Below, piece after piece: positions 7,832 to 16,155 of a stretch of 64,000 nt of DNA. The stretch spans positions 744,001-808,000 of the forward strand of contig NZ_CANDOB010000002.1 in NCBI RefSeq assembly GCF_947387515.1, given 5' to 3'. The stretch comes from Alkalihalobacillus sp. CinArs1. Its GTDB lineage: Bacteria; Bacillota; Bacilli; Bacillales; Guptibacillaceae. Made by a program: the position numbers and the translations under genes. How positions within the stretch are numbered: position 1 is the stretch's first letter; every line of letters begins with the position of its first letter. The notes under the pieces are model-generated. The model searched no databases, was not told where the DNA came from, and saw only the letters and a program-made list of their open reading frames with translations.

Positions 7832-8392
7832 ATGAACCCGATTTTAATGGATGTACGCACTGAGCTAGAAACGGAACGATTACTTCTACGTATGCCTCAA
7901 CCAGGTGATGGTAAAGTCATCAACGAAGCGATTCACTTTTCAATGAAGGAACTATCTCCATGGGTAGGATTCGCAAGAGAAAATCCAACGGTTGAGGATA
8001 CAGAGATCAATGTTAGAGAGGCACATATCAAGTTTTTAAAGCGAATAGGGTTCAGGTTTCTGATATTTGAGAAGAAGACAGGTGAATATGTTGGCACAAC
8101 GGGTCTTCATAATCTTGATTGGGATGTGCCGAAGACGGAAGTTGGGTATTGGATTAACACGAAGTTTGGCGGACGCGGTTACATAACAGAAGCTGTTGGT
8201 GAACTGACAAACTTTGCGGAGAAAGAACTCGGCATGAAACGAATCGAGATTCAATGTGACCTGAAAAACAAAAAGAGCCGTGCAGTACCTGAACGACTCG
8301 ATTACGTGCTTGAAGCGACTTTACGAAACGATGATGTTTCATTAGATGGATCTGGATTATCGGATACGTGTATTTACGCAAAGGTGTTCTAA
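7832..8392 (+). CDS. GNAT N-acetyltransferase, RimJ/RimL-like
   Basis: A 186-residue GNAT protein of the RimJ/RimL type, which acetylates protein N-termini or small molecules with acetyl-CoA. The opening LETERLLLRMPQPGDG is the family N-terminus; VGTTGLHNLDWDVPKTEVGYWI forms strands 4-5, and FGGRGYITEAV is the acetyl-CoA pyrophosphate loop. Residue order KNKKSRAVPERLDY matches the usual N-x-x-S-x-x-V-x-E-R-L-G-F, with Asp replacing the usual Gly. Ribosome site AGAAGGAGC. A second in-frame Met five codons on is possible. Substrate unknown. Confidence 0.82.
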   Translation: MNPILMDVRTELETERLLLRMPQPGDGKVINEAIHFSMKELSPWVGFARENPTVEDTEINVREAHIKFLKRIGFRFLIFEKKTGEYVGTTGLHNLDWDVPKTEVGYWINTKFGGRGYITEAVGELTNFAEKELGMKRIEIQCDLKNKKSRAVPERLDYVLEATLRNDDVSLDGSGLSDTCIYAKVF

Positions 8393-8450
8393 GGAAGCGC
8401 TTTCTATCATTCGCCTGCTTTTGCAATCATTAGTGATTGTGCGCTTCCTT
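8391..8450. repeat. 10-bp inverted repeat spanning the convergent gene ends
   Basis: AAGGAAGCGC (8391-8400) and GCGCTTCCTT (8441-8450) are perfect complements 40 bp apart. They span the stop codons of the GNAT and the convergent capA-type gene. No T tract follows, so it is not a standard terminator, but it could end or stabilise both transcripts. Confidence 0.45.
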
Positions 8451-9531
8451 CAGATACAGCAAAATCAGTAGTTTGCGAGATTAAGCTAGAACGATAAATC
8501 ATCTTATCTGTGATGCGAGTGGCGTTTTGTTTATCGGCGAGAGTAACAGTGCTGTCATGGATGACTGCAGGGATAAAGGTAACTTCATAGTTGTCCACAG
8601 TGACGTCGATCTTAGCGATAACCGTGTCAGCGGTATCACCCTCAACGTAGTCTGGGAATAAAAAGTTGCCGAGTGAGTATAAGATCGGCTTCCCATCATA
8701 GTACTCCATCCCTTGCAGCACATGAGGGTGTGCACCAATGATGATGTCGGCCCCCGCGTCGATCATGCTGTGTGCAAAGTTTCGTTGACTATCGCTAGGC
8801 TGGATCGTCCGTTCAGCTCCCCAGTGGATATACACGATCGTCGTATCACAGGTGGCTGCAGATTGTTTGATATGCTCGATCACTCGGTCTTGCTGGTACC
8901 CGCTAGCGAGTCCTCCATTTTCATTTGCGTACCATGAGATGGTTGGCAGAACTTGCGAAAAACCAAGAATATCGACTTTGTGATCATTGATCGTTTGCGA
9001 GTGAGCACGGTACGCCTCACTTTCGTTCGTACCAGCTCCGACATAGTTCAGGTCTGCTTTTTTCAGTAGATCGATCGTCTCATGTAAGCCTTCTCGACCG
9101 AAGTCCATTGCGTGATTGTTTGCGAGTGAGACGACGTCAAAGCCAGCGTCTTTAATTGCTTTGGCTGAAGCGGGTGGGGATTGAAACGTGTACAGCTTGT
9201 TCTCTTTTATCCCTGCTGTTCCAATCGCTGTTTCTAAGTTCATGATGGCGAGGTCAGAATCCTTGATGATTGGGGAAATATGTTGAAGTGGAAAGTTTGC
9301 CCCCTTCGAGCTCATCGCTTCTTTGATCGACCAGTCGAACATCGTGTCCCCTACGACTGTAATCTCATAACTAGACGATTTTCCTATAAGCTCTTTCGAA
9401 AGATCTCTTGAAATCTCTGAATGAACGTTAGAAGAGTTGACTGCTTCTGATTGGTTGAAAGGATTTACAGCTACTAGACTCAGCACACCAACGACGAGCA
9501 ACAAACTTACTAGAATAACCAAACGTTTCAT
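8407..9531 (-). CDS. CapA-family protein (poly-gamma-glutamate/capsule metallophosphatase-like)
   Basis: Membrane-anchored protein of the CapA/PgsA family (metallophosphatase fold). The first 25 residues form a signal anchor (MKRLVILVSLLLVVGVLS). The CapA domain starts at VVGDTMFD (about residue 61) and continues with DLAIMNLETAIG, DVVSLANNHAMDFG, VYIHWGAE and IIGAHPHVLQGMEYYDGKPILYSLGNF, all family signatures with metal-binding Asp, Asn and His. It stands alone, without the capB/capC genes needed for polyglutamate synthesis, so a capsule role cannot be assumed; many spore formers carry such solo CapA proteins of unknown role. Start ATG follows GAGGTG. Confidence 0.87.
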   Translation of the reverse strand: MKRLVILVSLLLVVGVLSLVAVNPFNQSEAVNSSNVHSEISRDLSKELIGKSSSYEITVVGDTMFDWSIKEAMSSKGANFPLQHISPIIKDSDLAIMNLETAIGTAGIKENKLYTFQSPPASAKAIKDAGFDVVSLANNHAMDFGREGLHETIDLLKKADLNYVGAGTNESEAYRAHSQTINDHKVDILGFSQVLPTISWYANENGGLASGYQQDRVIEHIKQSAATCDTTIVYIHWGAERTIQPSDSQRNFAHSMIDAGADIIIGAHPHVLQGMEYYDGKPILYSLGNFLFPDYVEGDTADTVIAKIDVTVDNYEVTFIPAVIHDSTVTLADKQNATRITDKMIYRSSLISQTTDFAVSEGSAQSLMIAKAGE

Positions 9532-9655
9532 ATCTACACCTCAAAGTTATAAAAAATTAGGAGTACAAGGTAAATTATAACATGGAAATAAAAGTCTTTA
9601 GACCTATTTTTAGGGAGTAACTGGTAAAATTTTTACAGGTGAGAGGAGAAGTGTT

Positions 9656-10279
9656 TTGAAAAAAGGGATCTGGTTATTGTTAGTTATGTTCCTTCTAGGA
9701 GGCTGCAGTGTTGAGTTTTCGATGGAAGATGAGCACCTTGCTTACCTTTCTCACAAGGTGGGAAACGACCATGAAAAGATGTTTGAAGAGATGAATATGG
9801 GGATCATATTAAACTATGATCTTAAGCTTACAAAAGCGGATAAAACGTGGGTCACAGTTTGGGTCGAGGGCTACCGAGATGGAGAGCCGATGACACCGTC
9901 ACGTCTAACTGAGCTCTCTTATGGGTTTAGTCAAGAGGAAGAACAAGAAGGGAGCGTTGGGTTCGGCATCATCCAACCTGAAGAAGGAGAAGAGTTAGTT
10001 TCTCTGTATGCACCAGGTGCCACAACAGGTCCTGAAGTGATACCAAATAACCCCATAAATACAGACAAACCACACGGATACGGATATACGCTGGAAGAGA
10101 AGATCACGCTTGATTCTGGAGATACAAAAGTGATTGGAGCGTACTATGAAAGTGAGCAAGATAATATGATCAGGTCGGTCGATATGCAAACGGAAGAAGG
10201 CCTCAAAGAAATGATTCATGATGAGCATGTTGTCCTACTTTTGAAGATTAAGGTCGAGGAACGAGCGGGAGAAAACTGA
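9656..10279 (+). CDS. Lipoprotein of unknown function
   Basis: Secreted lipoprotein: MKKGIWLLLVMFLLGGC is a textbook signal with lipobox LGGC (Cys17). The start is TTG at 9656, five bases after GAGGAGAAG. The mature part (about 190 residues) is strongly acidic with predicted beta strands. It is probably an extracytoplasmic domain of the kind common in Bacillus lipoproteins. I do not recognise a named family. It precedes the methyltransferase by 70 bp. Confidence 0.75.
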   Translation: MKKGIWLLLVMFLLGGCSVEFSMEDEHLAYLSHKVGNDHEKMFEEMNMGIILNYDLKLTKADKTWVTVWVEGYRDGEPMTPSRLTELSYGFSQEEEQEGSVGFGIIQPEEGEELVSLYAPGATTGPEVIPNNPINTDKPHGYGYTLEEKITLDSGDTKVIGAYYESEQDNMIRSVDMQTEEGLKEMIHDEHVVLLLKIKVEERAGEN

Positions 10280-10349
10280 AATGTGTTAGTATTTAGATAA
10301 GTCGAACTCCAAACGTAATAGATAGACACATAAATGTAGGAGGATTTTG

Positions 10350-10976
10350 ATGCTAAGTAAACAAGGATTTGATCTATGGGCGAATGAGTACGATCATTCT
10401 GTACAGGTAAGTGAAGAAAGCGATTCCTATCCATTCGCTGGCTATAAGGAAATCTTGAATGCCATCTATAACGAGGTCATGTCGACCGAAAAGGCAAACA
10501 TCCTCGATATCGGATTTGGGACAGGTGTTCTTGCGAGCAGGTTGTACGAAGCCGGACACGACATAAACGGTATCGACTTTTCGAACGAAATGATTCGGAT
10601 CGCTCAGTTGAAAATGCCATATGCGCAGCTGATCGAATGGGATCTTACACACGGACTTCCTGAACATTTTAAGAAAAAGCAGTATGACGTTATTATCAGC
10701 ACATACGCTTTGCACCATATTTCTGATCGTGAGAAGGTTGCATTCATTAAAGAACTCCTTCCACAGCTGTCAGAAAACGGAAAGATTTTGATCGGTGATG
10801 TGGCGTTTGAAAATCGCAGGAAATTAGAAGCGTGTCGAAGCGAAAACCTTCATCACTGGGATGATGATGAATTTTACTTTGCTTTTGATGAACTAAAAGC
10901 GGAGTTAGAAGGATCGTGTAAACTCGAATTTCACGATTTCTCCCACTGCGGCGGTGTGATACAAATCTCAAACTAA
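10350..10976 (+). CDS. Class I SAM-dependent methyltransferase (YrrT-like)
   Basis: A 208-residue methyltransferase. The SAM-binding motif I is ILDIGFGTGVLASRLYEAG (about residue 50), motif II acidic residue in INGIDFSNEMI, and motif IV DVIISTYALHHISD (about 115). Overall similarity is to YrrT-type putative methyltransferases of Bacillus, which in B. subtilis sits next to the methionine-to-cysteine genes; those are absent here. ATG 10350 follows GTAGGAGGA. Substrate unknown. Confidence 0.82.
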   Translation: MLSKQGFDLWANEYDHSVQVSEESDSYPFAGYKEILNAIYNEVMSTEKANILDIGFGTGVLASRLYEAGHDINGIDFSNEMIRIAQLKMPYAQLIEWDLTHGLPEHFKKKQYDVIISTYALHHISDREKVAFIKELLPQLSENGKILIGDVAFENRRKLEACRSENLHHWDDDEFYFAFDELKAELEGSCKLEFHDFSHCGGVIQISN

Positions 10977-10986
10977 GAAACAGGTG

Positions 10987-11010
10987 AGGATGCTTAGGCA
11001 TCCTTTTTTT
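10987..11010 (+). terminator. Terminator after the methyltransferase
   Basis: AGGATGC TTA GGCATCCT with a following T run. Confidence 0.85.
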
Positions 11011-11066
11011 TATGAAGGATTTTCACGTTGCTCATCGAATCAACTATCAACATGTGAGGTGATCCG

Positions 11067-11351
11067 TTGGAAAGCTCGACTTTATTCCGTAAGCAACTAG
11101 CACACAAATTGTTTGTAACCATCTTGATAAGCTCCTATTTCGTTTTCGGAATCCTATCCTTCTTTGAAGCTGAAATCTCAAAATCTCCTATACTCACGAC
11201 AATGTTTTCAATAGTCGTGATCATTGTTGGGATAGCAGTCGTTTACTTCATTAAACTAGCAATGAAAAAAGGAAGGGCTGCCGTAGTAGGTTTGTTAGCT
11301 TTTTACCTATTCTTTCTAGTAACAAAAGTCATTATCTACGTAGCAACATAA
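11067..11351 (+). CDS. Small membrane protein (94 aa), unknown function
   Basis: TTG start at 11067 placed seven bases after GAGGTGAT. The product has three hydrophobic segments (about residues 14-32, 42-62 and 68-92) separated by short charged loops (EAEISKSP and AMKKGRAA). No recognisable family. It is 50 bp upstream of the HEXXH lipoprotein on the same strand. Confidence 0.6.
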   Translation: MESSTLFRKQLAHKLFVTILISSYFVFGILSFFEAEISKSPILTTMFSIVVIIVGIAVVYFIKLAMKKGRAAVVGLLAFYLFFLVTKVIIYVAT

Positions 11352-11400
11352 TGTATCATTAGATGTAGTTGCTTTTTAAACTAGAAAGTGAGGGTACACG

Positions 11401-12345
11401 ATGAAAAAGTGGATCATTGCTTGTTTTGTCATGTTGTTATTGACCGGTTGCGCTGTGGATGTGGACCAACCTAGCACCACTTCAGACGTGCCTGAAATTG
11501 AAGAAGGGGATCGGTATTTAAGCGAAATCAATGCGCTAAAAGGGGATTTTCTAGATATCCCTGAGTCCATAGAGGAAGAACGAGAAGCAGTAGAAACAAC
11601 GGTTGTTTCATACGATATTGTCGGAGATCACATAGAAAATCATAATGTTCTAACAGAAGAAGAAGAGTATCTAGAATATACTAAGCAACACGAAGCACAT
11701 GAGGCGCTTTGGAAGTTATTTGCTGACTTAATCCCTTCTGAAGACCGCAGTATGGTAAAAGAGTTCTTGATCTTTACGGATGGGAAGGATGAAGTCCTCG
11801 GGTATGTGGAACCACTAGACAATTCGAAAGAGTGGCGTCTCGCGATCGATTATGAAGATACAACGAACGAGAAGGATTTCTATTATACGCTCGTGCACGA
11901 ATATGGTCATCTTCTGACTTTGAAAGATGATCAGGTGAATGCGACGAATTTAGAGGATGAAGATGAAGTAGAAGAAGCCTTCATGGCATGTGATGATTAC
12001 TTTGCATTCAATGGGTGTAGTAAGGAAAATTCGTATATGAACGCCTTCTTCCAAACGTTTTGGTCCGATTATTATGAGGAGTGGCTCGATAAGGAAGTTG
12101 AATGGAACGAAGAAGCGCAGGTCGCGTTTTATGATGATTATGCGGATCACTTTTCAACCGACTATGCAGCGACACATCCTGAAGAAGATATCGCAGAAGC
12201 GTGGACACATTTTATCTTTTCTACGAAGCCAGAAGGTGATACGATCGCTGAGCAGAAAATAGCTTTCTTTTATCAATTTCCTGAACTGATCGAACTTAGA
12301 AAAGACATTCTTTCTCAATTGAATGATTCATTAAAGGAAAAGTAG
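11401..12345 (+). CDS. Putative zinc metalloprotease lipoprotein (HEYGH)
   Basis: A 314-residue lipoprotein: signal MKKWIIACFVMLLLTGC with lipobox Cys17. The centre holds YYTLVHEYGHLLTLK, a HEXXH zinc site at about residue 165. PEEDIAEAWTHFI (about residue 263) supplies a downstream Glu on a helix, the arrangement of gluzincin-type peptidases. The rest is unusually acidic. It is therefore likely a cell-surface metallopeptidase, but I do not know a characterised relative. ATG follows GTGAGGG. The gene may be co-transcribed with the small membrane protein upstream. Confidence 0.72.
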   Translation: MKKWIIACFVMLLLTGCAVDVDQPSTTSDVPEIEEGDRYLSEINALKGDFLDIPESIEEEREAVETTVVSYDIVGDHIENHNVLTEEEEYLEYTKQHEAHEALWKLFADLIPSEDRSMVKEFLIFTDGKDEVLGYVEPLDNSKEWRLAIDYEDTTNEKDFYYTLVHEYGHLLTLKDDQVNATNLEDEDEVEEAFMACDDYFAFNGCSKENSYMNAFFQTFWSDYYEEWLDKEVEWNEEAQVAFYDDYADHFSTDYAATHPEEDIAEAWTHFIFSTKPEGDTIAEQKIAFFYQFPELIELRKDILSQLNDSLKEK

Positions 12346-12547
12346 TAGATAATCGTAATGAGAGTTTGTATTAGAGATGAAGTATTTGCCCATTAATGGT
12401 AAAATAAATGATTGTGTAAAGCTGTTTTTTGCGGTATGCCGTAATAATAAAGATTTTAGACACGAACAGTTTTGATTATAACTATAATAAAAATAAAAGG
12501 TTCGAGTACGATTACACAATCGAACATGTTCATAAGTGAGGTAAGTA

Positions 12548-13483
12548 ATGGATAATCAACGTGTGTTTAACGACCTGAGAAATAGTTTGCCTACAGCAGA
12601 TGTCAGATTGAATGAACCACTGAATGTGCATACGTACACACAGATGGGTGGAGAAGCAGATGTGTTTGTTTTTCCAGGTGGTGCGGAAGATGCAAGAGCA
12701 GTGGTGGAGTATGCCAATAAGCATGATTTACCGCTAACCATTCTCGGTAAAGGATCGAATGTCATCATCCAGGATGGTGGAATCCGAGGAATCGTATTGA
12801 ATATCTCGACGCTTGACAAAATTGAACGAACGGAAGATGCGGTCGTAGCAGAAGCAGGCGCTCGTATCATCGAAGTATCACAATTCGCCTTGAAAGAACA
12901 TTTATCAGGACTAGAATTTGCATGTGGAATTCCTGGTTCCGTTGGTGGTGCTGTGTATATGAACGCTGGCGCGTACGGCGGCGAAGTAGCAGACTGCCTC
13001 GAAAGTGTGCTAGGGGTAACAAAAGACGGCAAGCTTGTTCGTCGAAAAGCAGAAGAGCTCGACTTATCGTATCGTCATAGTAACGTGGATGAAACAGGGT
13101 TCCTCGTACTTGAAGCAACATTTCAGTTGAAAAAAGGAAACTATGACGACATCAAAGCGATTATGGATGATCTAACGTTTAAACGCGAAAGCAAGCAGCC
13201 GCTCGAATATCCTTCTTGTGGAAGTGTGTTCAAGCGCCCGCCAGGCTTATTCGCTGGAAAGCTCATTCAAGATTCAGGCTTGCAGGGAACAAGAATCGGT
13301 GGAGCGGAAGTTTCCAAAAAGCATGCAGGCTTTATCGTTAACATCGACAATGCCACTGCAACAGATTATCTGAACGTGATCCATCACGTGCAGAACACTG
13401 TAAAAGAAAAGTTTTCGGTCGATCTAGAACGTGAAGTAAGGGTCATCGGTGAGCCGTTGAAGGAAAAAGATGCTTCAGAATAG
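12548..13483 (+). CDS. murB: UDP-N-acetylenolpyruvoylglucosamine reductase MurB
   Basis: FAD-dependent enzyme of peptidoglycan precursor synthesis that reduces UDP-GlcNAc-enolpyruvate to UDP-MurNAc with NADPH. The N-terminal FAD domain shows LTILGKGSNVII and FACGIPGSVGGAVYMNAGAYGGE. The C-terminal domain has YPSCGSVFKRP with the catalytic Ser226, and GLQGTRIGGAEVSKKHAGFIVN. It is 311 residues, of the shorter type II form. The gene is outside a division/cell-wall cluster, as with the second murB copy of some Bacillus species, so another copy elsewhere in the genome is plausible. ATG follows GTGAGGTAAG. Confidence 0.95.
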   Translation: MDNQRVFNDLRNSLPTADVRLNEPLNVHTYTQMGGEADVFVFPGGAEDARAVVEYANKHDLPLTILGKGSNVIIQDGGIRGIVLNISTLDKIERTEDAVVAEAGARIIEVSQFALKEHLSGLEFACGIPGSVGGAVYMNAGAYGGEVADCLESVLGVTKDGKLVRRKAEELDLSYRHSNVDETGFLVLEATFQLKKGNYDDIKAIMDDLTFKRESKQPLEYPSCGSVFKRPPGLFAGKLIQDSGLQGTRIGGAEVSKKHAGFIVNIDNATATDYLNVIHHVQNTVKEKFSVDLEREVRVIGEPLKEKDASE

Positions 13484-13501
13484 AATATGGTGAAAGGTAA
13501 G

Positions 13502-13528
13502 AAGGGATGATGTGATTCATCCCTTTTT
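13502..13528 (+). terminator. Terminator after murB
   Basis: AAGGGATGA TGTGAT TCATCCCTT then T residues. Confidence 0.85.
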
Positions 13529-13552
13529 GCTTTATATGAAGGAGGATCAATC

Positions 13553-13726
13553 GTGAGAAAAACGACAGTCGGGGTGGTCATCATCTTATTTCTCGTCATT
13601 GCTTTTTTTTCAAATAACTTCAGTCTGCAATCTACTGTAGATAGCTGTATAAAAGCAAACGGGGAAGCGAAGATAGAGAAGGACTTTCTCGGAATGAATT
13701 GGAATGTAAAGTGCGAGCTTGAATAG
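13553..13726 (+). CDS. Small secreted or anchored protein (57 aa)
   Basis: Short gene with a GTG start four bases after AAGGAGGATC. Residues 3-19 are a hydrophobic N-terminal anchor or signal. The remainder contains two cysteines (VDSCIKANGEA and NVKCELE) that could form a disulfide outside the cell. It is followed closely by a GNAT gene. No named family is known to me. The strong ribosome site and the spacing to the next gene make it credible. Confidence 0.6.
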   Translation: MRKTTVGVVIILFLVIAFFSNNFSLQSTVDSCIKANGEAKIEKDFLGMNWNVKCELE

Positions 13727-13751
13727 GAACTTTTAAAGGAGTTGGAAGAGG

Positions 13752-14249
13752 ATGAAGGTTAGAGAGATAAAAGCAGAAGACGTTGAAGGGTTCTGTAAGA
13801 TTAGAAATCAGGTCGACGCGGAGTCACGATACATGCTGTTTGGTGCTGATGAGCGAAAAGCCGATGTAGAGGAAGAAAAGAAGAAGATTGCGTCGATGTT
13901 GAGAAATGAAACGTCTACGATCTTTGTCGCTGAACAAGATGAGAAATTGGTAGGTTATTTAGTCGCTGTTGGAAGTGAAGCAAAGAAAAAGCGTCATGCC
14001 GTTTACCTCGTCATCGGTGTACTCGAAAAGGCTCAAGGCACAGGAGTCGGAACGGCCCTTTTTAACAAATTAGAGGATTGGGCGGAGAGTAAAAACGTAC
14101 ATAGGTTGGAGTTGAACGTCGCGACCCCGAACGAAGGAGGGCTCGCGCTATACAAAAAGTTCGGCTTTGAAGTAGAAGGGTTGAAGCGACATTCGTTGCT
14201 GATGGATGATACATATGTAGATGAGTATTATATGGGGAAGCTGCTGTAA
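13752..14249 (+). CDS. GNAT N-acetyltransferase
   Basis: A 165-residue GNAT. Start MKVREIKAEDVEGFCKIRNQV; the acetyl-CoA binding segment is VIGVLEKAQGTGVGTALFNKLEDWA (motif A, Q/RxxGxG/A as QGTGVG), followed by LELNVATPNEGGLALYKKFGFEVEG, the typical C-terminal motif B. ATG follows AAGGAGTTGGAAGAGG. The substrate is not evident. It ends at a terminator shared with the convergent katA. Confidence 0.85.
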   Translation: MKVREIKAEDVEGFCKIRNQVDAESRYMLFGADERKADVEEEKKKIASMLRNETSTIFVAEQDEKLVGYLVAVGSEAKKKRHAVYLVIGVLEKAQGTGVGTALFNKLEDWAESKNVHRLELNVATPNEGGLALYKKFGFEVEGLKRHSLLMDDTYVDEYYMGKLL

Positions 14250-14288
14250 AGAAAAATACGAATCATAAATTCAGTTTAAACTCTATAT

Positions 14289-14322
14289 AAAAAAGCTTGG
14301 CAACGATGCCAAGCTTTTTTCA
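14289..14322. terminator. Bidirectional terminator between GNAT and katA
   Basis: AAAAAGCTTGGCA ACGA TGCCAAGCTTTTT: a 13-bp perfect stem with A and T tracts on both sides, serving both convergent genes. Confidence 0.93.
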
Positions 14323-14327
14323 ACTGT

Positions 14328-15884
14328 TTAGTACGGATCTGATGGATGACTCTTGTCCTCAGCTTCACATACAGCTTCATCGAGTACGGAGCCGGTAGAC
14401 TTCTTCATTTCCTTCAATCCGTTCATGACTCGTTCCCCGTATTCTTTATCACACTGTGTAAAGTGTTCGATCATCTTCTCTTGAATCTCTTCTCGGCAGT
14501 CCATGAGTGCACTGACGAGGTTTGAAATCAGTTCCTCTTGCTCCCAGTCGTTTAGTCTGCGATACGTTTCTCCCGCTTGACCGTAGTTGTTTTCACGAGG
14601 AATGCTTTTTCTCGATAAATTTCCTTCAACAAATGGTTCATGTTCCACACCTGGATTCGCTGCTTCTTTCAACCCGCCGATCAAAGAAGGTTCATAGTTG
14701 ATATGTGGGTTTTCATCTTTCCCATAATCAGTGCGGTTGTCCATCTGGCCGCCGCTCTGGTTCGTCGAAACATGTTTCTTCGGCTTATTGATCGGAAGTT
14801 GTAAGTAGTTTGAACCAACACGGTATCGCTGCGTATCAGAGTAGGAATACGTCCTGCCTTGCAGAAGCTTGTCATCAGAGAAGTCGAGCCCATCGACCAA
14901 TACCCCAGTACCAAATGCTGCTTGTTCCACTTCAGCAAAATAGTTCTCAGGGTTTTTGTTGAGCGTCATCTTCCCAACCTTATGCCAAGGAAAATCCTCT
15001 TTGTACCAAAGCTTCGTTGGATCGAGGGGGTCGAAATCTAGTTCTGGATGCTCGCCATCCTCCATGATCTGTACATAGAGCTCCCATTCTGGATAGTCTC
15101 CTTCTTCGATCGCTTGATACAAGTCAGCCGTCGCATGATTAAAGTTCATCGACTGAATGTGATCCGCTTCATCTTGTGAAAGGTTGCGAATTCCTTGGAC
15201 GGGTTCCCAGTGATACTTTACAAGTACAGCTTTTCCTTCTTCGTTCACCCATTTGTATGCATGGACACCAGATCCTTGCATATGTCGAAAGTTTGCTGGA
15301 ATGCCCCATGGAGAGAACAGGAAGGTAACCATGTGCATCGATTCAGGAGATTGGCAAAGGAAGTCAAACATTCTCTCCATATCCTGTATGTTCGTTACAG
15401 GGTCAGGCTTGAAGGAGTGCACCATATCAGGAAACTTGAGAGGGTCACGGATGAAGAATACTTTTAAGTTATTTCCTACAAGGTCCCAGTTTCCGTCTTC
15501 TGTATAAAACTTAACTGCAAATCCTCTAGGGTCTCTCAGCGTTTCTGGTGAATGTGTGCCGTGCACGACCGTTGAGAACCTTACAAAAACAGGCGTTTTC
15601 TTAGCTTCCGTAAACACTTTTGCACGTGTATACGTCGAAATCGGTTCGTCTCCTACTTTTCCATACGATTCAAAATACCCATGCGCACCTGCCCCTCGTG
15701 CATGAACGACGCGTTCAGGGATTCGCTCTCTGTCAAAATGGCTGATTTTCTCAAGGAAATCGTAGTTCTCAAGAGTGGTTGGCCCGCGACTTCCTACTGT
15801 TCGGACATTCTGGTTGTTCGTGACAGGATGTCCCTGCTGGTTTGTTAACGTCTCGTCCTGAGGCTTTTTCTTCTTTTCATCCAT
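14328..15884 (-). CDS. katA: Catalase KatA
   Basis: Monofunctional haem catalase that disproportionates hydrogen peroxide in the cytoplasm. Family blocks in order: [15 protein letters not shown] with the catalytic His (about residue 65), [17 protein letters not shown] with the catalytic Asn, [15 protein letters not shown], and [14 protein letters not shown] near residue 350 holding the proximal haem Tyr. At 518 residues it is a small-subunit clade 3-type catalase with a C-terminal extension. Start ATG follows AAAAGGAGGGAG. PerR control is usual for katA in Bacillus, but I could not see a convincing PerR box in the upstream 200 bp. Confidence 0.96.
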   Translation of the reverse strand: MDEKKKKPQDETLTNQQGHPVTNNQNVRTVGSRGPTTLENYDFLEKISHFDRERIPERVVHARGAGAHGYFESYGKVGDEPISTYTRAKVFTEAKKTPVFVRFSTVVHGTHSPETLRDPRGFAVKFYTEDGNWDLVGNNLKVFFIRDPLKFPDMVHSFKPDPVTNIQDMERMFDFLCQSPESMHMVTFLFSPWGIPANFRHMQGSGVHAYKWVNEEGKAVLVKYHWEPVQGIRNLSQDEADHIQSMNFNHATADLYQAIEEGDYPEWELYVQIMEDGEHPELDFDPLDPTKLWYKEDFPWHKVGKMTLNKNPENYFAEVEQAAFGTGVLVDGLDFSDDKLLQGRTYSYSDTQRYRVGSNYLQLPINKPKKHVSTNQSGGQMDNRTDYGKDENPHINYEPSLIGGLKEAANPGVEHEPFVEGNLSRKSIPRENNYGQAGETYRRLNDWEQEELISNLVSALMDCREEIQEKMIEHFTQCDKEYGERVMNGLKEMKKSTGSVLDEAVCEAEDKSHPSDPY

Positions 15885-15986
15885 AAAGCTCCCTCCTTTT
15901 ATTCACGATTTCAGTTATCTCCAACCAGCACCTTCATATTCACTTTGCAATACAATTTATTGGGTCATTTTGTCCATTATTTAAAA

Positions 15987-16126
15987 ATGTCAACAAGTCA
16001 TCTGCCGAATTTGAGTTTGGAATTCATTGCGAACGCTTTCTTATGGCCTTACTATTGGAATTAACAAGTAAAACATTTCGCAAGGAAAGCTAACTGACAG
16101 GATCTAATAAAACATGTCAACAAGTC
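15987..16126. repeat. 13-bp direct repeat in the katA-mtlA divergent region
   Basis: ATGTCAACAAGTC occurs at 15987-15999 and again at 16114-16126, with further similarity after it (TCATCTGCCGAA versus TTCCCTGCGAAA). The second copy lies just before the mtlA ribosome site. It could be a paired binding site or a small duplication. Confidence 0.4.
16028..16041 (+). promoter_or_regulatory. Candidate cre (CcpA) site upstream of mtlA
   Basis: TGCGAACGCTTTCT matches the cre consensus TGWAANCGNTNNCA except at two positions. It lies about 115 bp before the mtlA start, where catabolite repression of a PTS operon would be expected. Confidence 0.4.
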
Positions 16127-16155
16127 TTCCCTGCGAAAGAAGAGGAGGAACTATC

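Noticed and set aside
8391-8450. Intrinsic terminator between the GNAT and capA-type genes
   Set aside because: The arms are perfect but 40 bp apart and without a T tract; listed as an inverted repeat only.
12522-12535. LexA-like box CGAACATGTTC upstream of murB
   Set aside because: Half-site spacing is two bases instead of four, so it does not fit the Bacillus LexA consensus.
15885-16000. PerR box upstream of katA
   Set aside because: A/T-rich stretches are present but none matches the TTATAATNATTATAA consensus well enough.
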